Origin: DAISIK01 sp036822055
GTDB taxonomy: Bacteria > Verrucomicrobiota > Verrucomicrobiia > Opitutales > Puniceicoccaceae
DNA length: 64,000 bases
Assembly: GCA_036822055.1 (NCBI GenBank)
Contig: DAISIK010000004.1
Coordinates: forward strand, 1-64,000
Reading direction: 5' to 3'
Part shown: piece by piece, positions 17,681 to 26,705 of the stretch
How the letters are laid out: each line of letters opens with the position of its first letter
Position numbering within the stretch: the first letter of the stretch is position 1
The notes under the pieces: model-generated
What the model saw: only the letters and a program-made list of their open reading frames with translations
Databases searched by the model: none
What the model was told of the DNA's origin: nothing
Translations under genes and position numbers: made by a program

Positions 17681-18271
17681 ATGGATTCGGTGGTGCTCAA
17701 TTTGGTGTCTGGCGCAATGGCCCTCTGGTTGTTGTGGAACATAGGCACAACACTTAAGGGAAGGGTAGCCGATATTGAAATTCCGGGATCCGTCCGGGCG
17801 GGGCCCGGACTCTACGGCATAGCGATTGCGGGATCGCTCCTCATTCTGGCTGCTGAGACTGGTGGAGAGATTGTTCTGGGAATATCCGAGAAGCAAAATG
17901 TTCTCCCTTGGTACGCCCTCGTTGGAATCCTCGCGGCGGGAGTGGTCGAGGAGGTGATCTTCAGAGGCTTTGTGGTCTTTCGTCGCAGAGAGGAGGTTCG
18001 TTTCGTGGTGACTGCTCTCGGAGGGTCTTTGATTTTTGCGGCCCTCCACCCCTATATTTGGGACTTTGACGGTGGATTTCCATGGATCGATGGCTCAAAG
18101 AAAGCGTGGTTCTCTTTTGCATTTGTCTATCTCAATTCGGTTTGGTTCTATTCGCTGCGATTCCGTTGGGGAAACCAAACGAACAGCCTCTTGCCGTGCA
18201 TCGTTGGCCATGCGGCTAGCAATCTGGGCGTGTATCTGATAAAGCTCTACCAGGGGTTCATTCAGTTTTGA
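17681..18271 (+). CDS. CPBP-family intramembrane metalloprotease (Abi/CAAX protease-like)
   Basis: 196 residues from ATG 17681; a TTG at 17672 would add three residues. The membrane protein carries the family motifs in order: EEVIFRGF (EExxxR) after a hydrophobic helix, FAALHP with the second-motif His, and GHAASNLGVYL with the third His/Asn. These residues form the metal-dependent protease site of Rce1/CPBP proteins (family knowledge). Substrate unknown; bacterial members act in bacteriocin immunity, signalling or protein maturation. The next gene follows 30 bases later on the same strand. Confidence 0.82.
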   Translation: MDSVVLNLVSGAMALWLLWNIGTTLKGRVADIEIPGSVRAGPGLYGIAIAGSLLILAAETGGEIVLGISEKQNVLPWYALVGILAAGVVEEVIFRGFVVFRRREEVRFVVTALGGSLIFAALHPYIWDFDGGFPWIDGSKKAWFSFAFVYLNSVWFYSLRFRWGNQTNSLLPCIVGHAASNLGVYLIKLYQGFIQF

Positions 18272-18301
18272 GGCCCGAGACCTCAGCCATTGAAAAGAGC
18301 C

Positions 18302-18787
18302 ATGACTAAACTCAGCCGCAAAAATTCTCGTTCCGTGAGGGTAGCTGCCCGAGCACTTATTTGCGAGGGAGACACCCTTCTAACGATCCAGATGCGGGAC
18401 CAGAGCGGTATTTTTCATATCCTTCCCGGTGGTGGACAGAACCACGGAGAAACGCTCAAGGAATCTCTGGGGCGCGAGTGCCGGGAAGAGTTGGGGTGCG
18501 AAATTGAGGTTGGAGAGCTCTGCTACGTCCGGGAATACATCGGCGGGAACCATAAGTTCTCGAATTTCCACCAAGATTTCCATCAGCTTGAAGTCGTCTT
18601 CAAAGCGAAACTCCTGGGGGAGCCGAACGAATCTGCGGCAACCGAAACAGATCGGAAGCAGGTGGGAATTGAGTGGATTTCGTTTGAAAACCTCAGGAGC
18701 AAACGATTCTTGCCAGAAGCGCTGATTTCCATTCTGACGAGCCGGCATCCCTTCCCGGATGATCGTTACCTGGGAGATGTAAATTGA
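18302..18787 (+). CDS. NUDIX domain protein, MutT-like
   Basis: 161 residues from ATG 18302 (a TTG at 18290 is possible). The NUDIX box is complete: GGGQNHGETL, then RECREELGCEI, giving the G-x5-E-x7-RE-x2-EE-x-G pattern. Many relatives have VRVAARALI near the N-terminus as seen here. It would hydrolyse a nucleoside diphosphate derivative with Mg2+; substrate not predictable. It probably shares a transcript with the CPBP protease gene. Confidence 0.85.
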   Translation: MTKLSRKNSRSVRVAARALICEGDTLLTIQMRDQSGIFHILPGGGQNHGETLKESLGRECREELGCEIEVGELCYVREYIGGNHKFSNFHQDFHQLEVVFKAKLLGEPNESAATETDRKQVGIEWISFENLRSKRFLPEALISILTSRHPFPDDRYLGDVN

Positions 18788-18899
18788 TGGTGACGGGATT
18801 CCTAACCTTCGCCTCCAGAGTAAATTATTCCGAATTGTAACGAGTGATGTCTTGCCATTTGTAAAAAGCGGCTCCTATAACCTGAGACTCGCACCTCCG

Positions 18900-19922
18900 A
18901 TGGCAGACACTGGCAAAAAGAAACTATTCGTTGAAGCTCGGGCTAAAGAGCTTCTGGTTGCAGTGGCCGATCGGCTAGATCCCCCCCTGACGATCGAATC
19001 AGTCGTCAGAGTCGACGCCGAAAACGAAGACGCTGCCGCACTGGAGATTAAATCATTGGCAGAGTTGAAGTCCGGATCCTACGCCTTCGCAAACGTTGGG
19101 ATCTATCCTGACGGGGGGTTCATCCGGCCCCACACCGTCGACAGTCTCGGAAGAGCCAAGGCAGCCAACTTTGTGGATAAAACCCTCAGTGAAGCCCTCT
19201 CCATCGTTCCTGAGGATAAACTGACAGCGGTTCTCAATCCCCTTACCGGAGCCCTTTTTGATCCCTCGGGAACGCCTTCGAAAACCCTCTTGTTCGTGGG
19301 CGGGCGGGAAGAATCGATCCGTCAAAAACAGCGTCAGTTGTCCGGAATGGCAATTTTCCCGGAGCGGCTGGAATTAACCAACCTTGCGGCCCTTGGTTTG
19401 GCGGTCAAAAACCTTAGAATACAAAATCGGGAAGGTCCAGAGTTGGTCGTAAACTTTGGGGAAAGCGAGACGCAAACCTGGGTCATCAGCGAAGTGGGGA
19501 TCCAAGCCTTCCGTCTGATCAAAAAGGGCTATGCTGATCTTTACCCGATAGTTCAGCGGGAGCTGGGTCTTCGCGACACCGCTTCTGCCGAGCACATGCT
19601 GAAGACGAAGGCTTTTGATGTGAAAAGCATCGGAACTCTCCTCACCCAAGAGATGATTAACGAGTTCCTTACCATGATCGGTTTCTACGAAGTGCAGTTT
19701 GGCCAGACCATCACGCGCCTAACGCCGATCGGGATCGAAGCCAATTTCTCCTGGATAGGGGAGGCGGTGGCCTCGGGATTAGGCATGGAAGTTTTAGGCA
19801 ACGATCTCGCAGACTCCATCCAGAGCCATGGGGTAACCCTCGCGCCTTCGGTCGATTTAGGGCCTGACCCCCTCATCTATTTCAACCTCCTTTCCCTGGC
19901 TGCTCAAGCCTCTCTTTCCTGA
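18900..19922 (+). CDS. PilM-like actin-fold pilus assembly protein
   Basis: 340 residues from ATG 18900; a TTG at 18852 would add 16. Segments such as LLFVGGREESIRQKQ, LTNLAALGLAV and LVVNFGESETQTWVI are arranged like the phosphate and adenosine loops of PilM/GspL actin-like domains, but the loops are diverged, so ATP binding is uncertain. It opens a set in the order PilM-PilN-PilO-PilP-secretin, with spacing of 11 bases to the next gene. The set resembles the Akkermansia Amuc_1098-1102 locus, where a PilM-like protein also stands beside the PilN/PilO-like proteins and secretin. Expected on the cytoplasmic side, bound to the PilN N-terminus. Confidence 0.7.
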   Translation: MADTGKKKLFVEARAKELLVAVADRLDPPLTIESVVRVDAENEDAAALEIKSLAELKSGSYAFANVGIYPDGGFIRPHTVDSLGRAKAANFVDKTLSEALSIVPEDKLTAVLNPLTGALFDPSGTPSKTLLFVGGREESIRQKQRQLSGMAIFPERLELTNLAALGLAVKNLRIQNREGPELVVNFGESETQTWVISEVGIQAFRLIKKGYADLYPIVQRELGLRDTASAEHMLKTKAFDVKSIGTLLTQEMINEFLTMIGFYEVQFGQTITRLTPIGIEANFSWIGEAVASGLGMEVLGNDLADSIQSHGVTLAPSVDLGPDPLIYFNLLSLAAQASLS

Positions 19923-19933
19923 AAGCTAGCAAG

Positions 19934-20560
19934 ATGGCTTCGAAGAAAACCAATAATTCAGCCTGGCACATCGACTACCGGTTTCTGGACGATTTGCCGG
20001 ACACGAAGTCATTGCGTACGGATGTTCTCCTCAACCTGATTTTCGGGACCATTGTCTTCCTCGCGGTAGCCATCGTAGTCACGAGGGAGGCCCGGATTAA
20101 TAAGGTGGCGACCGAACTTACCGACATCAGAGCGCGTGAAGAAAGGGTTCAACCCATCAATGCTGCGCGCGCCGAGGAAAATAAGGTTTTCTCCGAGGTC
20201 CATGCGGAAGCACTCGATTATGTTCGATTTCTTGACCGGCCCTTTGCCGTCACTGATTTGATCATCGAAATCATGCAGCGCCGCCCGGAAGACGTTAAGT
20301 ACGACGTGATCATCTACTCGGAGGGAGATAACGTCATGCGTAATGCGACGACCCGGAACTACAACATCGGCCTTCGGGGGATTGTTAAGGAGCTTCCGAC
20401 GATTTCTAGGTTAAAATCAGAGATCGTTCAATACCGTCTCCTCGCCCCTTTCGAGGTGTCGATTTCTGAGCAGCAACCAAAATCCGAGCCTGAAGGGTTT
20501 CGATTCGCAATCGATCTTTCTTTCTCGGCAAAAGCACTCCACACTGCGCAATCCAGATGA
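19934..20560 (+). CDS. PilN-like inner membrane protein
   Basis: 208 residues: cytoplasmic N-terminus (YRFLDDLPDTKSLRTD), one membrane helix (LIFGTIVFLAVAIVV), a coiled-coil stretch, and a periplasmic alpha/beta domain. This layout and place between PilM-like and PilO-like genes match PilN. The N-terminal segment would bind PilM and the periplasmic domain PilO. Stop overlaps the next start as ATGA, so the two are translated together. Sequence similarity to named PilN proteins is weak; the call rests on topology and order. Confidence 0.68.
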   Translation: MASKKTNNSAWHIDYRFLDDLPDTKSLRTDVLLNLIFGTIVFLAVAIVVTREARINKVATELTDIRAREERVQPINAARAEENKVFSEVHAEALDYVRFLDRPFAVTDLIIEIMQRRPEDVKYDVIIYSEGDNVMRNATTRNYNIGLRGIVKELPTISRLKSEIVQYRLLAPFEVSISEQQPKSEPEGFRFAIDLSFSAKALHTAQSR

Positions 20561-21126
20561 GTTCATTGGCACAAAAATTTCTGAGGCGTTACCCGGTTGC
20601 TGTGGGATTGGGGATCCTCTTGGTTTTTCTCCTCGGGTTTTTCATCTTTCGAGGGGCTCGCCTCGAATCCCTGATCGCGGAGCGCGACGATCTGGAGACC
20701 CAGGTACGTCGGATGGAGATCAATGTCCAAAACCTCAAGGGAATCAAAGAGCACACGGTTCAACTTAAGGAACAGCTTGTTCCCCTTTCCAAAAAGCTGA
20801 TTAAAGCCGAGGACCAGTCTCTGAACCTGGACTTTTTCTATCGTTTGGAGCAGGACTACCCGGTCCAAATCACTCCAGCGCAACAATCGACTGCTATTCG
20901 TAAAAGAGATGGCAAAAACAATCCGTGGGCGCTTAAGAAGCACGGCGAAGTAAGGTTTTCCCTTGCTGTCAACGGACCGCTGCGAGAAGTATTACGCCTC
21001 ATGAACGACTTGGGAACCTTGGACAAATTCATCGCCATCCGTGGTGCCCAGATCACCCCAAGCGCTCGCGATCCCGAGGTTGCTTCGGCTACCTTGTCCC
21101 TGGATATGTTGGCACCTCAACCATGA
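20557..21126 (+). CDS. PilO-like inner membrane protein
   Basis: 189 residues: short cytoplasmic start, one membrane helix (VAVGLGILLVFLLGFFIF), a coiled coil (SLIAERDDLETQVRRMEINV) and a ferredoxin-like periplasmic domain (VRFSLAVNGPLREVLRLMND), which is the PilO architecture. It starts within the stop of the PilN-like gene and ends within the start of the PilP-like gene (ATGA both times). PilN and PilO pair in the periplasm to align the secretin with the inner membrane (family knowledge). Confidence 0.72.
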   Translation: MSSLAQKFLRRYPVAVGLGILLVFLLGFFIFRGARLESLIAERDDLETQVRRMEINVQNLKGIKEHTVQLKEQLVPLSKKLIKAEDQSLNLDFFYRLEQDYPVQITPAQQSTAIRKRDGKNNPWALKKHGEVRFSLAVNGPLREVLRLMNDLGTLDKFIAIRGAQITPSARDPEVASATLSLDMLAPQP

Positions 21127-21605
21127 AAAACCTCTATCCGCTATTGCTCCTCGTCGGACTGACGGGATTTTTCCCGTTTGCTACGGCATCGAACCCGCCG
21201 AGAGATGCGAAGGGCAGGATCGCTTTCATCGAAATGGTTGAGGAAATCAATAATCGTGAGCGAGATGCCGGATTAGCTGAAGTTTTAGCCGAGATCCCCT
21301 CCCCCTTCAAGTTTGATTTTTCGGTACCCCGACCCAAAGGCCCCCGCTTCAGCGATAATCAAATTCTGCGGAGAGTAGGCTTGTCGCTGCGCGAACGAAT
21401 CAGTGGGACGATCGGTAGAGGAGGGCAATTTTTACTTCAGACCACCTCGGGAACAGCAGTTGCCGAAGGGGCCCGCTTCAAAGTAACGGTCGCCCAGCTC
21501 GACAATCAACAGATCGAAATTGAGGTCGGGCCAATCACCAGCGAGGGATTTATCCTGAAATACAAAGAAACCACCGCATTTTTTCCCATCTTTGAGCAAC
21601 CATAA
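21123..21605 (+). CDS. PilP-like periplasmic protein
   Basis: 160 residues with a signal peptide (MKNLYPLLLLVGLTGFFPFA) but no lipobox Cys at the cleavage site, unlike typical PilP lipoproteins. The rest has a disordered linker and a small beta domain (ATSGTAVAEGARFKVTV-like region, LDNQQIEIEVGPITSEGFIL). Its place between PilO-like and secretin genes suggests that it links the inner-membrane platform to the secretin. The call is based on order and architecture. Confidence 0.6.
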   Translation: MKNLYPLLLLVGLTGFFPFATASNPPRDAKGRIAFIEMVEEINNRERDAGLAEVLAEIPSPFKFDFSVPRPKGPRFSDNQILRRVGLSLRERISGTIGRGGQFLLQTTSGTAVAEGARFKVTVAQLDNQQIEIEVGPITSEGFILKYKETTAFFPIFEQP

Positions 21606-21640
21606 CCCAAACCAACAAACAATCTCCCCGGTAAACTAAC

Positions 21641-24289
21641 ATGAAAAACGCAAAACTCATCTTCGGGTCACTCACCCTGCCGATAGTCGCGGGCCTCGGG
21701 CTCATGCAGGTACTCTACTCCCAGCAAACCTCTTCAGTTGATCGGGCTAGAGAGGCAGTCGCTGCGTCGGAGGAACGGACAGCAGCGGCTAACACAGCCA
21801 TGGGCCGGGAGGAGCCGGACGTAAAGCTCGAGCTCGAAAGCATGAGCGGGGGCCAAATCTCAACGGAAGGGGCCACATACTCGATCAATTACATCGAAGA
21901 ACCCATCCGCAACATCATCCGGGTAATCGCTAATCAGGAAGGCTTGAACGTGGTCATCCCCGAGGCGCTCCAGGGGACCTCCACTATTAAGCTGCAGGAA
22001 GTCGAGTGGCAGACCATCTTCGACCTCGTCCTCGAGGATACTGGATTCATCTGGAAGCAGGAAGATAGGTTGATCCGGATAACCCGACCGGGGGCTGCGG
22101 AGGCCGTTACGGTTGATGCGAATGGCCTGATTTCTGTCCGGTTTCGAAACCAGCCCCTGCGGGAAGCGGTGCAGGCGATCGCGGATAAAGTTGGGATCAG
22201 CGTTGTGATCCCCACTGAATTTCCTGGCACCACCTCGGCATCTTTTACCGGGTTAACTTGGCGTCGTGCGCTCAGCCTCATTTTGGAGGACAACAATTTT
22301 CAATGGTTTGACGATCAGGGTATCATCCGGGTTCGTCGGGTAGACGAGCGAGTGGTGGCGGACCCGACCAGCGGCTTGTTATCCATCAATGCAGATCGAG
22401 TACCCTTTGAGGAACTTCTGACTCTGATTGGGAATACTCAGACGCCTGAAGTAAACATCATTGCGCCTCCAGAGGTTGCGGAAGTTCCAATCACCCTTTC
22501 GGTCAAAAATGTTGAGTTTAGCCAAACGATTGAATTGGCGATCCTCAAGCTTCCGAAAATCCAGCGAAACGATGCTGAGGGCCGCCCGCTTCCCCCGACC
22601 GCTTTTTACCTGATTAAGGACGCGCCGACCCTGTTCAAAATCGTTGACCAATCTTACATCGACGCTCAAGAGAGCCAACCAGACGAGGTTCGAATCTACC
22701 CGGTCCGTTACGCTCAGGCAGAACAATTGCTGGATATGTTGATGCCCTACAGCGATCCGGGAGCCAGAAAAGGCAGCTTCCGCTCGGCTGCGGCAGGAGT
22801 CTCTCCGGTAGTGGCGGGAGTGCGTAGCATTGCTGCGGATACCTCCAACAACATACTGGTGGTTACCGCCAAGCCGACGGCATTTGGTCGCCTTGAAGGG
22901 TTGATCGAGTCCCTCGACCAACCGATTCAGCAGGTCATGATCGAGACCCGCTTTGTTGAGGTTTCGAATGTGGATGCCAAAGATATCGGGGTCAACTGGT
23001 CTTCCCTCCGCAGCTTCACTGTAGGGACCGGTGAAACTGGCTTCACCCGGGTATACAATCGCTTCAGCAGCCAAAACATCGACACGGTCTCGACCGAGGT
23101 AGACGGCATCACGGCAATCGGTGGTTCATCGAACGTGAGGAGCCGGGTTTCCGGAAACTCCTTAACTGACACCACGATTCGTGGTAGCAATAACAACCGG
23201 TTGCGGTCCTCCTCTTCCGGTTCATCCTTCGCGACCGGTGAGGAAACGCGGGTCTTCGAGAGCGATTCACTCGGAATCCAGACCCAGCAGATTCCCTTCG
23301 ACACCAACCAGCGGAGTCGTGCTAGCGACTCTTCTTCGGCCAGCGGATCCAATTCGTCAAGGTTGACCGAGTCGGTCGCAACCCTGTCCGACAATGTGAA
23401 CCTTACCGAATCGGTGCTCAATGTGACAGGTACGGCCCGGGTAGATTCCGTTGTTTTCGGGACGAGCGCGTTCCAGTTGGTGCTGAGTGCCCTCAAAGAG
23501 AACACCGATGCCCGCCTGATGTCGAACCCGACAGTCATCACGATGAACGGAAGGCCCGCAACGATCTTCATCAGTGAAATCCTCTACCGCCAAGGGGAGC
23601 CGGTGGCTGGCGAAACCGGTCCTGCTCAGCCGGGAGGTCCCGTGCTGCTGGAAAACCAGCCGCAAACCCTACTTGAGGTGGTGCCAACCGTTGTCGGTGG
23701 TGATTTGATAGCCTTGAACGTTCGCCCCGAAATTAACAACCAAGTCGGTACCCAGTTGATCGAGTCGGTCGGTGCTTTTGCAGCTATACCGACCATTCGC
23801 CAGCGCTACACCGAGTCTACGGTCCTGCTTCGAAGTGGCTACACCCTCGCGATCGGGGGCTTGATGGATGAGGATTCGCTCAAGATTGAAACAAAGGTTC
23901 CTGTTTTGGGAGACATTCCGCTGCTCGGACGTCTCTTCCGCCATGAGCGTCAGAACGTTCAGGTTCGAAACCAGATCATTTTCATTACCGCAAGTCTGCT
24001 CAACCCTCAGACATCTTCCTTCAGAGATGTGGTCGGTGAGGAGCGCCTGAACCAAATGGGACTGACCGATCGAGACGTCATGGGAGTCGGTGCCACCAAT
24101 CGGCTCAAGCCTGAGGAAAAGGCCCTCAATGAATCGATCCTGCAGTGGCGCAATCGAATCAAAGAGCAGGAGCGGATGGACAATCTTGAAGCTCAGCTCG
24201 AGGCTCTACGGAAAGCCGATGAGGTGATGAAGGAGCGTGCCGAGAAGGCCCAGGAAAAGGCTGCCAAGAAAGAGGAAACCAAGTCCTGA
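21641..24289 (+). CDS. Secretin of the PilM-N-O-P system (PilQ-like)
   Basis: 882 residues with signal peptide. Three STN-like N-terminal repeats are visible at about 75-145, 155-225 and 235-305 (INYIEEPIRNIIRVIANQ, VRFRNQPLREAVQAIAD, INADRVPFEELLTLIGN), then a secretin N1-type domain (VRIYPVRYAQAEQLLDML...ILVVTAKP) and the pore domain with VMIETRFVEVS at the start and YTLAIGGLMDED and VPVLGDIPLLGRLFR near the end. A Ser/Asn/Arg-rich insert (about 490-590) interrupts the pore domain. The C-terminus is a charged coiled coil. It should form an outer-membrane ring for a pilus or export machine. It lies 35 bases after the PilP-like gene. Confidence 0.9.
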   Translation: MKNAKLIFGSLTLPIVAGLGLMQVLYSQQTSSVDRAREAVAASEERTAAANTAMGREEPDVKLELESMSGGQISTEGATYSINYIEEPIRNIIRVIANQEGLNVVIPEALQGTSTIKLQEVEWQTIFDLVLEDTGFIWKQEDRLIRITRPGAAEAVTVDANGLISVRFRNQPLREAVQAIADKVGISVVIPTEFPGTTSASFTGLTWRRALSLILEDNNFQWFDDQGIIRVRRVDERVVADPTSGLLSINADRVPFEELLTLIGNTQTPEVNIIAPPEVAEVPITLSVKNVEFSQTIELAILKLPKIQRNDAEGRPLPPTAFYLIKDAPTLFKIVDQSYIDAQESQPDEVRIYPVRYAQAEQLLDMLMPYSDPGARKGSFRSAAAGVSPVVAGVRSIAADTSNNILVVTAKPTAFGRLEGLIESLDQPIQQVMIETRFVEVSNVDAKDIGVNWSSLRSFTVGTGETGFTRVYNRFSSQNIDTVSTEVDGITAIGGSSNVRSRVSGNSLTDTTIRGSNNNRLRSSSSGSSFATGEETRVFESDSLGIQTQQIPFDTNQRSRASDSSSASGSNSSRLTESVATLSDNVNLTESVLNVTGTARVDSVVFGTSAFQLVLSALKENTDARLMSNPTVITMNGRPATIFISEILYRQGEPVAGETGPAQPGGPVLLENQPQTLLEVVPTVVGGDLIALNVRPEINNQVGTQLIESVGAFAAIPTIRQRYTESTVLLRSGYTLAIGGLMDEDSLKIETKVPVLGDIPLLGRLFRHERQNVQVRNQIIFITASLLNPQTSSFRDVVGEERLNQMGLTDRDVMGVGATNRLKPEEKALNESILQWRNRIKEQERMDNLEAQLEALRKADEVMKERAEKAQEKAAKKEETKS

Positions 24290-24363
24290 TCGTGATAGCT
24301 TCCAAATCCATCGACAAATAGAGGAATGACCACCGGCCAATGACATCCAGAAGGGATCCAAGC

Positions 24364-25449
24364 ATGAAAAATCAACTCCAAAAGTTGCCGCTCAAGTCGA
24401 AAATGACCACCGCCATTTTGCTGTTCCACGCTGCCGTTGGGGGCCAGCTCTGGGCGCAGGAAGGTGACTTTGAGTTCGAATTGATTCCTCCGATAGACTT
24501 GGTTGAGGTTCCCGATGCAGCGGACAGGACCTTGTCAATGGGAGATGGTCCAGAGCTTGTCGAGGAAGAGAATGGGGTAGAGAGCCCTGAGTTGATTGAA
24601 GCCCAGGGAACCTTGCCGGAGACCGGTAGATCTAGCGAGCCCGAAACTGGTGCCATCCAAAAGCATTCTCCTGCTGAAGGAGGCTCAAAACTCGAGCGCG
24701 TTGAGATGTCATCAAAAGAGGTCCCGGTTTCCATACCCCAGCCTCTTGTACCGGACCAACCAGCCCCGCAGACAGGGATTGGGGAAGTGGAGGATGGGGA
24801 AGAAGCCATTCCAACTAGCGCTCAGGGGTCTGCTGCTGAAGTTCTCAGTGAAAATGTTCGATTTTTCCAGGACCGGACCGGAAGTCGTTTGGTCGTAGCT
24901 TACGCCTCTTCAAGGCCGGACTCTCCCGCTCGGACGCTTTCCTTGCGGATTCTCGAGAACCGCGTCTATGATCCACAAACCTTCTCTTTCGTTCCCCAGG
25001 ATATCGCCGTCCTCTCGGGCCAAGGCTTGTCGGTGGGGGGAATTTCTTTCTTCGTCGACGACGCTGTGAGCCGACAAGCGATGATTGATCTGCTTCTCCG
25101 TTTTGACGAGGACGCCAAGCGATTCCAGGAATCCAGTTCTGAGTTAGCTGGCCAGCAGGAAGATTGGATGTCCGACGGATTGTCCATGCTGAATGGTAAA
25201 GTGGATTATGGCACGATCACCCTCTCAGGAGCAGGTGTGCCCTCCGCGGTGAGTTTTAACTGGGACCTACGGAGTGCTCGCACCTGGTTATCCATCGATG
25301 GGATTTACAACATTGATGCCTCTTTGGCCACGCCGGTACGGCAGCTGATTGAGCGAGTAGAGCAATTTCGCGACCTTCGCGACGAGTATGTTGCTCAACT
25401 TGAGGGATCAAAAGAGCGGGTAGCCGAGATGGTCGGCTTATCGCGGTAA
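24364..25449 (+). CDS. Secreted protein of unknown function ending the pil-like operon
   Basis: 361 residues from ATG 24364, preceded by GAAGGGAT; an ATG at 24340 lacks such a site. An N-terminal signal/anchor (MTTAILLFHAAVGGQLWAQ) leads into an acidic, Pro/Glu-rich linker (about 40-160) and a folded C-terminal domain (VRFFQDRTGSRLVVAYAS ... FNWDLRSARTWLSIDGIYN) with a terminal helix. I do not recognise the fold. It is 74 bases past the secretin gene on the same strand. Akkermansia has an unrelated-looking small protein (Amuc_1102) at its pilus locus; equivalence cannot be judged here. Confidence 0.6.
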   Translation: MKNQLQKLPLKSKMTTAILLFHAAVGGQLWAQEGDFEFELIPPIDLVEVPDAADRTLSMGDGPELVEEENGVESPELIEAQGTLPETGRSSEPETGAIQKHSPAEGGSKLERVEMSSKEVPVSIPQPLVPDQPAPQTGIGEVEDGEEAIPTSAQGSAAEVLSENVRFFQDRTGSRLVVAYASSRPDSPARTLSLRILENRVYDPQTFSFVPQDIAVLSGQGLSVGGISFFVDDAVSRQAMIDLLLRFDEDAKRFQESSSELAGQQEDWMSDGLSMLNGKVDYGTITLSGAGVPSAVSFNWDLRSARTWLSIDGIYNIDASLATPVRQLIERVEQFRDLRDEYVAQLEGSKERVAEMVGLSR

Positions 25450-25532
25450 CTGCGATCGCGGGATTCGCGGACCCTCTGCCATGACAATCGGTCGCCCCTT
25501 GAGGTGCCGAGAAAAGCAGATAGGAAAGTAAA

Positions 25533-26132
25533 CTACTGCTCGGGCTTCGCTTGCGGATCGGGCGTTTTGGAGTCGCCCATTTCTGAATTTTCGACCAACT
25601 CCTTGATCAGGGCATCCACACCCTCACGAATCTTGGTGAGGGCGAGAGGGGGGCTTAAATAGGGGAGGTCGGGGACCTCCCAGTACTGGATCCGGGAGGA
25701 GATCTCCGGAAACGTGCTCTCGATCATAGGCTGATGCTCGGTTTGTTGCATGGCAATGCAGCGGTCGGCCTGAGCTAAAATGTCGAGAGAGAACGGCCGT
25801 TTGCGCGGCTCCGTGAATCCGGCTGGAATATTCATCAACCGCAGACCATTGAGAGCATGAACCGAAAGTCCTTTGGGAGAGGTTTCGACAGCTAATCCAG
25901 CTGAAAAGGCTCTCCAAGGAAGGCCTCTGGCCTGAGCCCGAGCATTGAAAACAGCTTCAGCGAAACGACTCCGGTAGAAGTTGCCAGTACAGACAAAAAG
26001 AATCTTGGGGTTGGGATCCTCCTGAATTGGAGGCAGGAGAGACGGAGTCTCGGGTGGATCGGTTTCGAGCGAAGCCAAGAGAACTCGAACCCGTTCACAT
26101 ACCTTTGTCCACAGATATTTCAGCCCTTTCAT
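25533..26132 (-). CDS. Low-molecular-weight protein-tyrosine-phosphatase-like protein
   Basis: 199 residues, longer than the usual about 155 because of an N-terminal helix-rich extension (1-42). The phosphate loop is present as VCTGNFYRS (Cys48, Arg54), matching CX5R-S, although the second Cys of the common CxGNxCRS form is Tyr. The usual catalytic DP-Y segment is replaced by VPDLPYLSP. It could dephosphorylate a BY-kinase such as the one at 6.3-8.6 kb or be an arsenate-reductase-like relative (inference). It is convergent with the preceding gene and divergent from the Fur-family gene. Confidence 0.75.
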   Translation of the reverse strand: MKGLKYLWTKVCERVRVLLASLETDPPETPSLLPPIQEDPNPKILFVCTGNFYRSRFAEAVFNARAQARGLPWRAFSAGLAVETSPKGLSVHALNGLRLMNIPAGFTEPRKRPFSLDILAQADRCIAMQQTEHQPMIESTFPEISSRIQYWEVPDLPYLSPPLALTKIREGVDALIKELVENSEMGDSKTPDPQAKPEQ

Positions 26133-26227
26133 CGAATCCTCACCAATGCCATCGAGGGCTGATGCCAGATGAAAAAGACGGTTGAGCCAAGAATTTTTTC
26201 CACCTCAGGCTTGCATTCTTTGAAATT

Positions 26228-26250
26228 GGAATTGTTCTTATTCTTATTCC
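26228..26250. promoter_or_regulatory. Candidate operator before the Fur-family gene
   Basis: An A+T-rich 23-bp dyad has GGAAT (26228-26232) and ATTCC (26246-26250) as arms with a TTCTTATTCTTA core, ending 20 bases before the Fur-family start. Its GAATAAGAATAAG reading on the minus strand resembles the repeated hexamers of Fur-type boxes. An autoregulatory site controlling the regulator and suf genes is plausible, not proven. Confidence 0.3.
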
Positions 26251-26269
26251 TAACCTTCCCACAGAGACT

Positions 26270-26686
26270 ATGAACCGGCTGAGCGAGAACTTGGCTCTGC
26301 ACGGGTATCGTTTGACCAAGCAAAGGGAAGTCGTCTTTGAGAGCTTGTGTCATGAGCTAGACCATCCCACTGCCGATCAGGTGTTTGCGAGGGTTCGTCA
26401 AGAACTTCCAACGGTCTCGTTGGCGACCATCTACAATTGTCTCGATTCGCTTGTAGAGTGTCGGTTGGTCAGGCAAATCCATTTTTCAAAGCAGGCATCG
26501 CGCTATTGCCCAGTGCCGGAGGTGCGGATCCATCATGCTCATTTTCTGAATACAGAAAGCGGGGAGGTGGTCGACATTACCCTTCCTCAATCAGTGCTCG
26601 ACGGACTCAAGGAAGCGCTTCCCGAAGGGACATCAATCGAACGTTTAGAGATCACGCTCTCCGGGGTCGTGGAAAGAAAGAAATAG
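26270..26686 (+). CDS. Fur-family transcription regulator heading the suf operon
   Basis: 138 residues. Winged-helix N-terminus (RLTKQREVVFESL, HPTADQVFARVRQELPTVSLATIYNCLDSLVE) and a dimerisation domain with the metal-binding HHAHF cluster. The CxxC structural-zinc pairs found in many Fur and PerR proteins are missing (the place reads LNTESGEVVDI). It precedes sufC by 19 bases on the same strand. A metal-, redox- or Fe-S-responsive repressor of the suf genes is the natural reading (inference). PerR-, Fur- or Irr-type sensing cannot be distinguished from sequence alone. Confidence 0.85.
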   Translation: MNRLSENLALHGYRLTKQREVVFESLCHELDHPTADQVFARVRQELPTVSLATIYNCLDSLVECRLVRQIHFSKQASRYCPVPEVRIHHAHFLNTESGEVVDITLPQSVLDGLKEALPEGTSIERLEITLSGVVERKK

Positions 26687-26705
26687 ACTAAGGAACCTTT
26701 AATTT

